From Glycomyces albidus (lineage in GTDB: Bacteria > Actinomycetota > Actinomycetes > Mycobacteriales > Micromonosporaceae), in NCBI RefSeq assembly GCF_009451885.1, contig NZ_WIAO01000017.1:54517-118516 (forward strand): 64,000 bases of DNA, given 5' to 3'. Under the pieces are notes generated by a model. It did not search any database. It was given only the letters and a program-made list of their open reading frames with translations, and was not told the DNA's origin. Every line of letters begins with the position of its first letter. Position 1 is the stretch's first letter. The translations under genes were made by a program, and so were the position numbers. This document shows positions 63,878-64,000 of the stretch, piece by piece.

Positions 63878-64000
63878 CGCTGTCAGTCTGGGGTCGTACC
63901 GTTTGAAGCCACAGGCGGTACACCGGGCAGGACCTGACCTGAGCCATTGCTGGCCTCGGTCGAGTGCCTTCGTTCTGACCTGTCGGTCCTGCCCGTCCAT

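Noticed and set aside
63431..63937. Plus-strand frame opposite the last minus-strand gene
   Set aside because: It begins inside the ctaB terminator and is less protein-like than the minus-strand reading; kept as a reason for modest confidence there.

Overview
The window is a 64-kb piece of a high-GC actinobacterial chromosome. Actinomycete markers include whiA, rbpA, opcA, DUF3046 beside recA, the DUF948/DUF6167 pair before alaS, a SAV_6107-type HEPN gene, non-ATG starts, and many start codons placed as in leaderless mRNAs. The gene order fits the Glycomyces/Micromonospora side of the class, but the genus is inferred from general resemblance only. No rRNA, tRNA, CRISPR array, insertion sequence or prophage was seen. 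Most of it is core housekeeping DNA with small accessory insertions.

Layout: (1) 1-4.8 kb: end of a membrane-anchored Hsp70-like protein, doxX, an AcnR-like repressor, DUF3046, recA-recX. (2) 5-9.1 kb: serA, leuB, ilvE (serine, leucine and branched-chain amino acid synthesis). (3) 9.2-15.7 kb: a membrane protein coupled to a PrsW-type protease, a prenyl diphosphate synthase, metF, a CDP-alcohol phosphatidyltransferase-like protein that seems to lack its catalytic motif, a TPR protein, and a HEPN protein under a consensus LexA box. (4) 16-27.8 kb: aspS, a receptor-type Ser/Thr kinase, a PQQ sugar dehydrogenase, a LamG-GH43 glycosidase, a lipoprotein, cstA, rarA. (5) 28-34.1 kb: DUF948, DUF6167, alaS, ruvX, mltG, aroE. 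(6) 34.1-41.7 kb: a DCC-HTTM locus in which a two-gene cassette is duplicated, then an ABC transporter with one ATPase and a duplicated pair of permeases. (7) 41.8-48.1 kb: RIO kinase, a gene remnant, uvrC-rapZ-yvcK-whiA. (8) 48.3-64 kb: glycolysis (gap-pgk-tpiA), secG, hspR-like/hsp20, rbpA, then on the minus strand the pentose-phosphate operon tkt-tal-pgi-zwf-opcA-pgl, and ctaB.

The carbon-metabolism genes form one block: lower glycolysis runs rightward, the pentose-phosphate genes run leftward, and a bidirectional terminator after rbpA separates them. The yvcK and rapZ regulators and WhiA lie directly upstream.

The most unusual signal is a repeated pattern at gene ends. In the HEPN gene, tpiA and hsp20, the last codons together with the stop codon are copied in tandem just downstream (unit lengths of about 32, 37 and 28-35 bp). 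In aspS a 16-bp copy of the tail recurs 76 bp further on, beyond a hairpin. The copies form, or feed into, hairpins and terminators. Other points of interest are a three-copy palindromic operator array before secG, a perfect SOS box before the HEPN gene, the duplicated HTTM cassette with matched start-site promoters, and a possible leader peptide before the RIO kinase.
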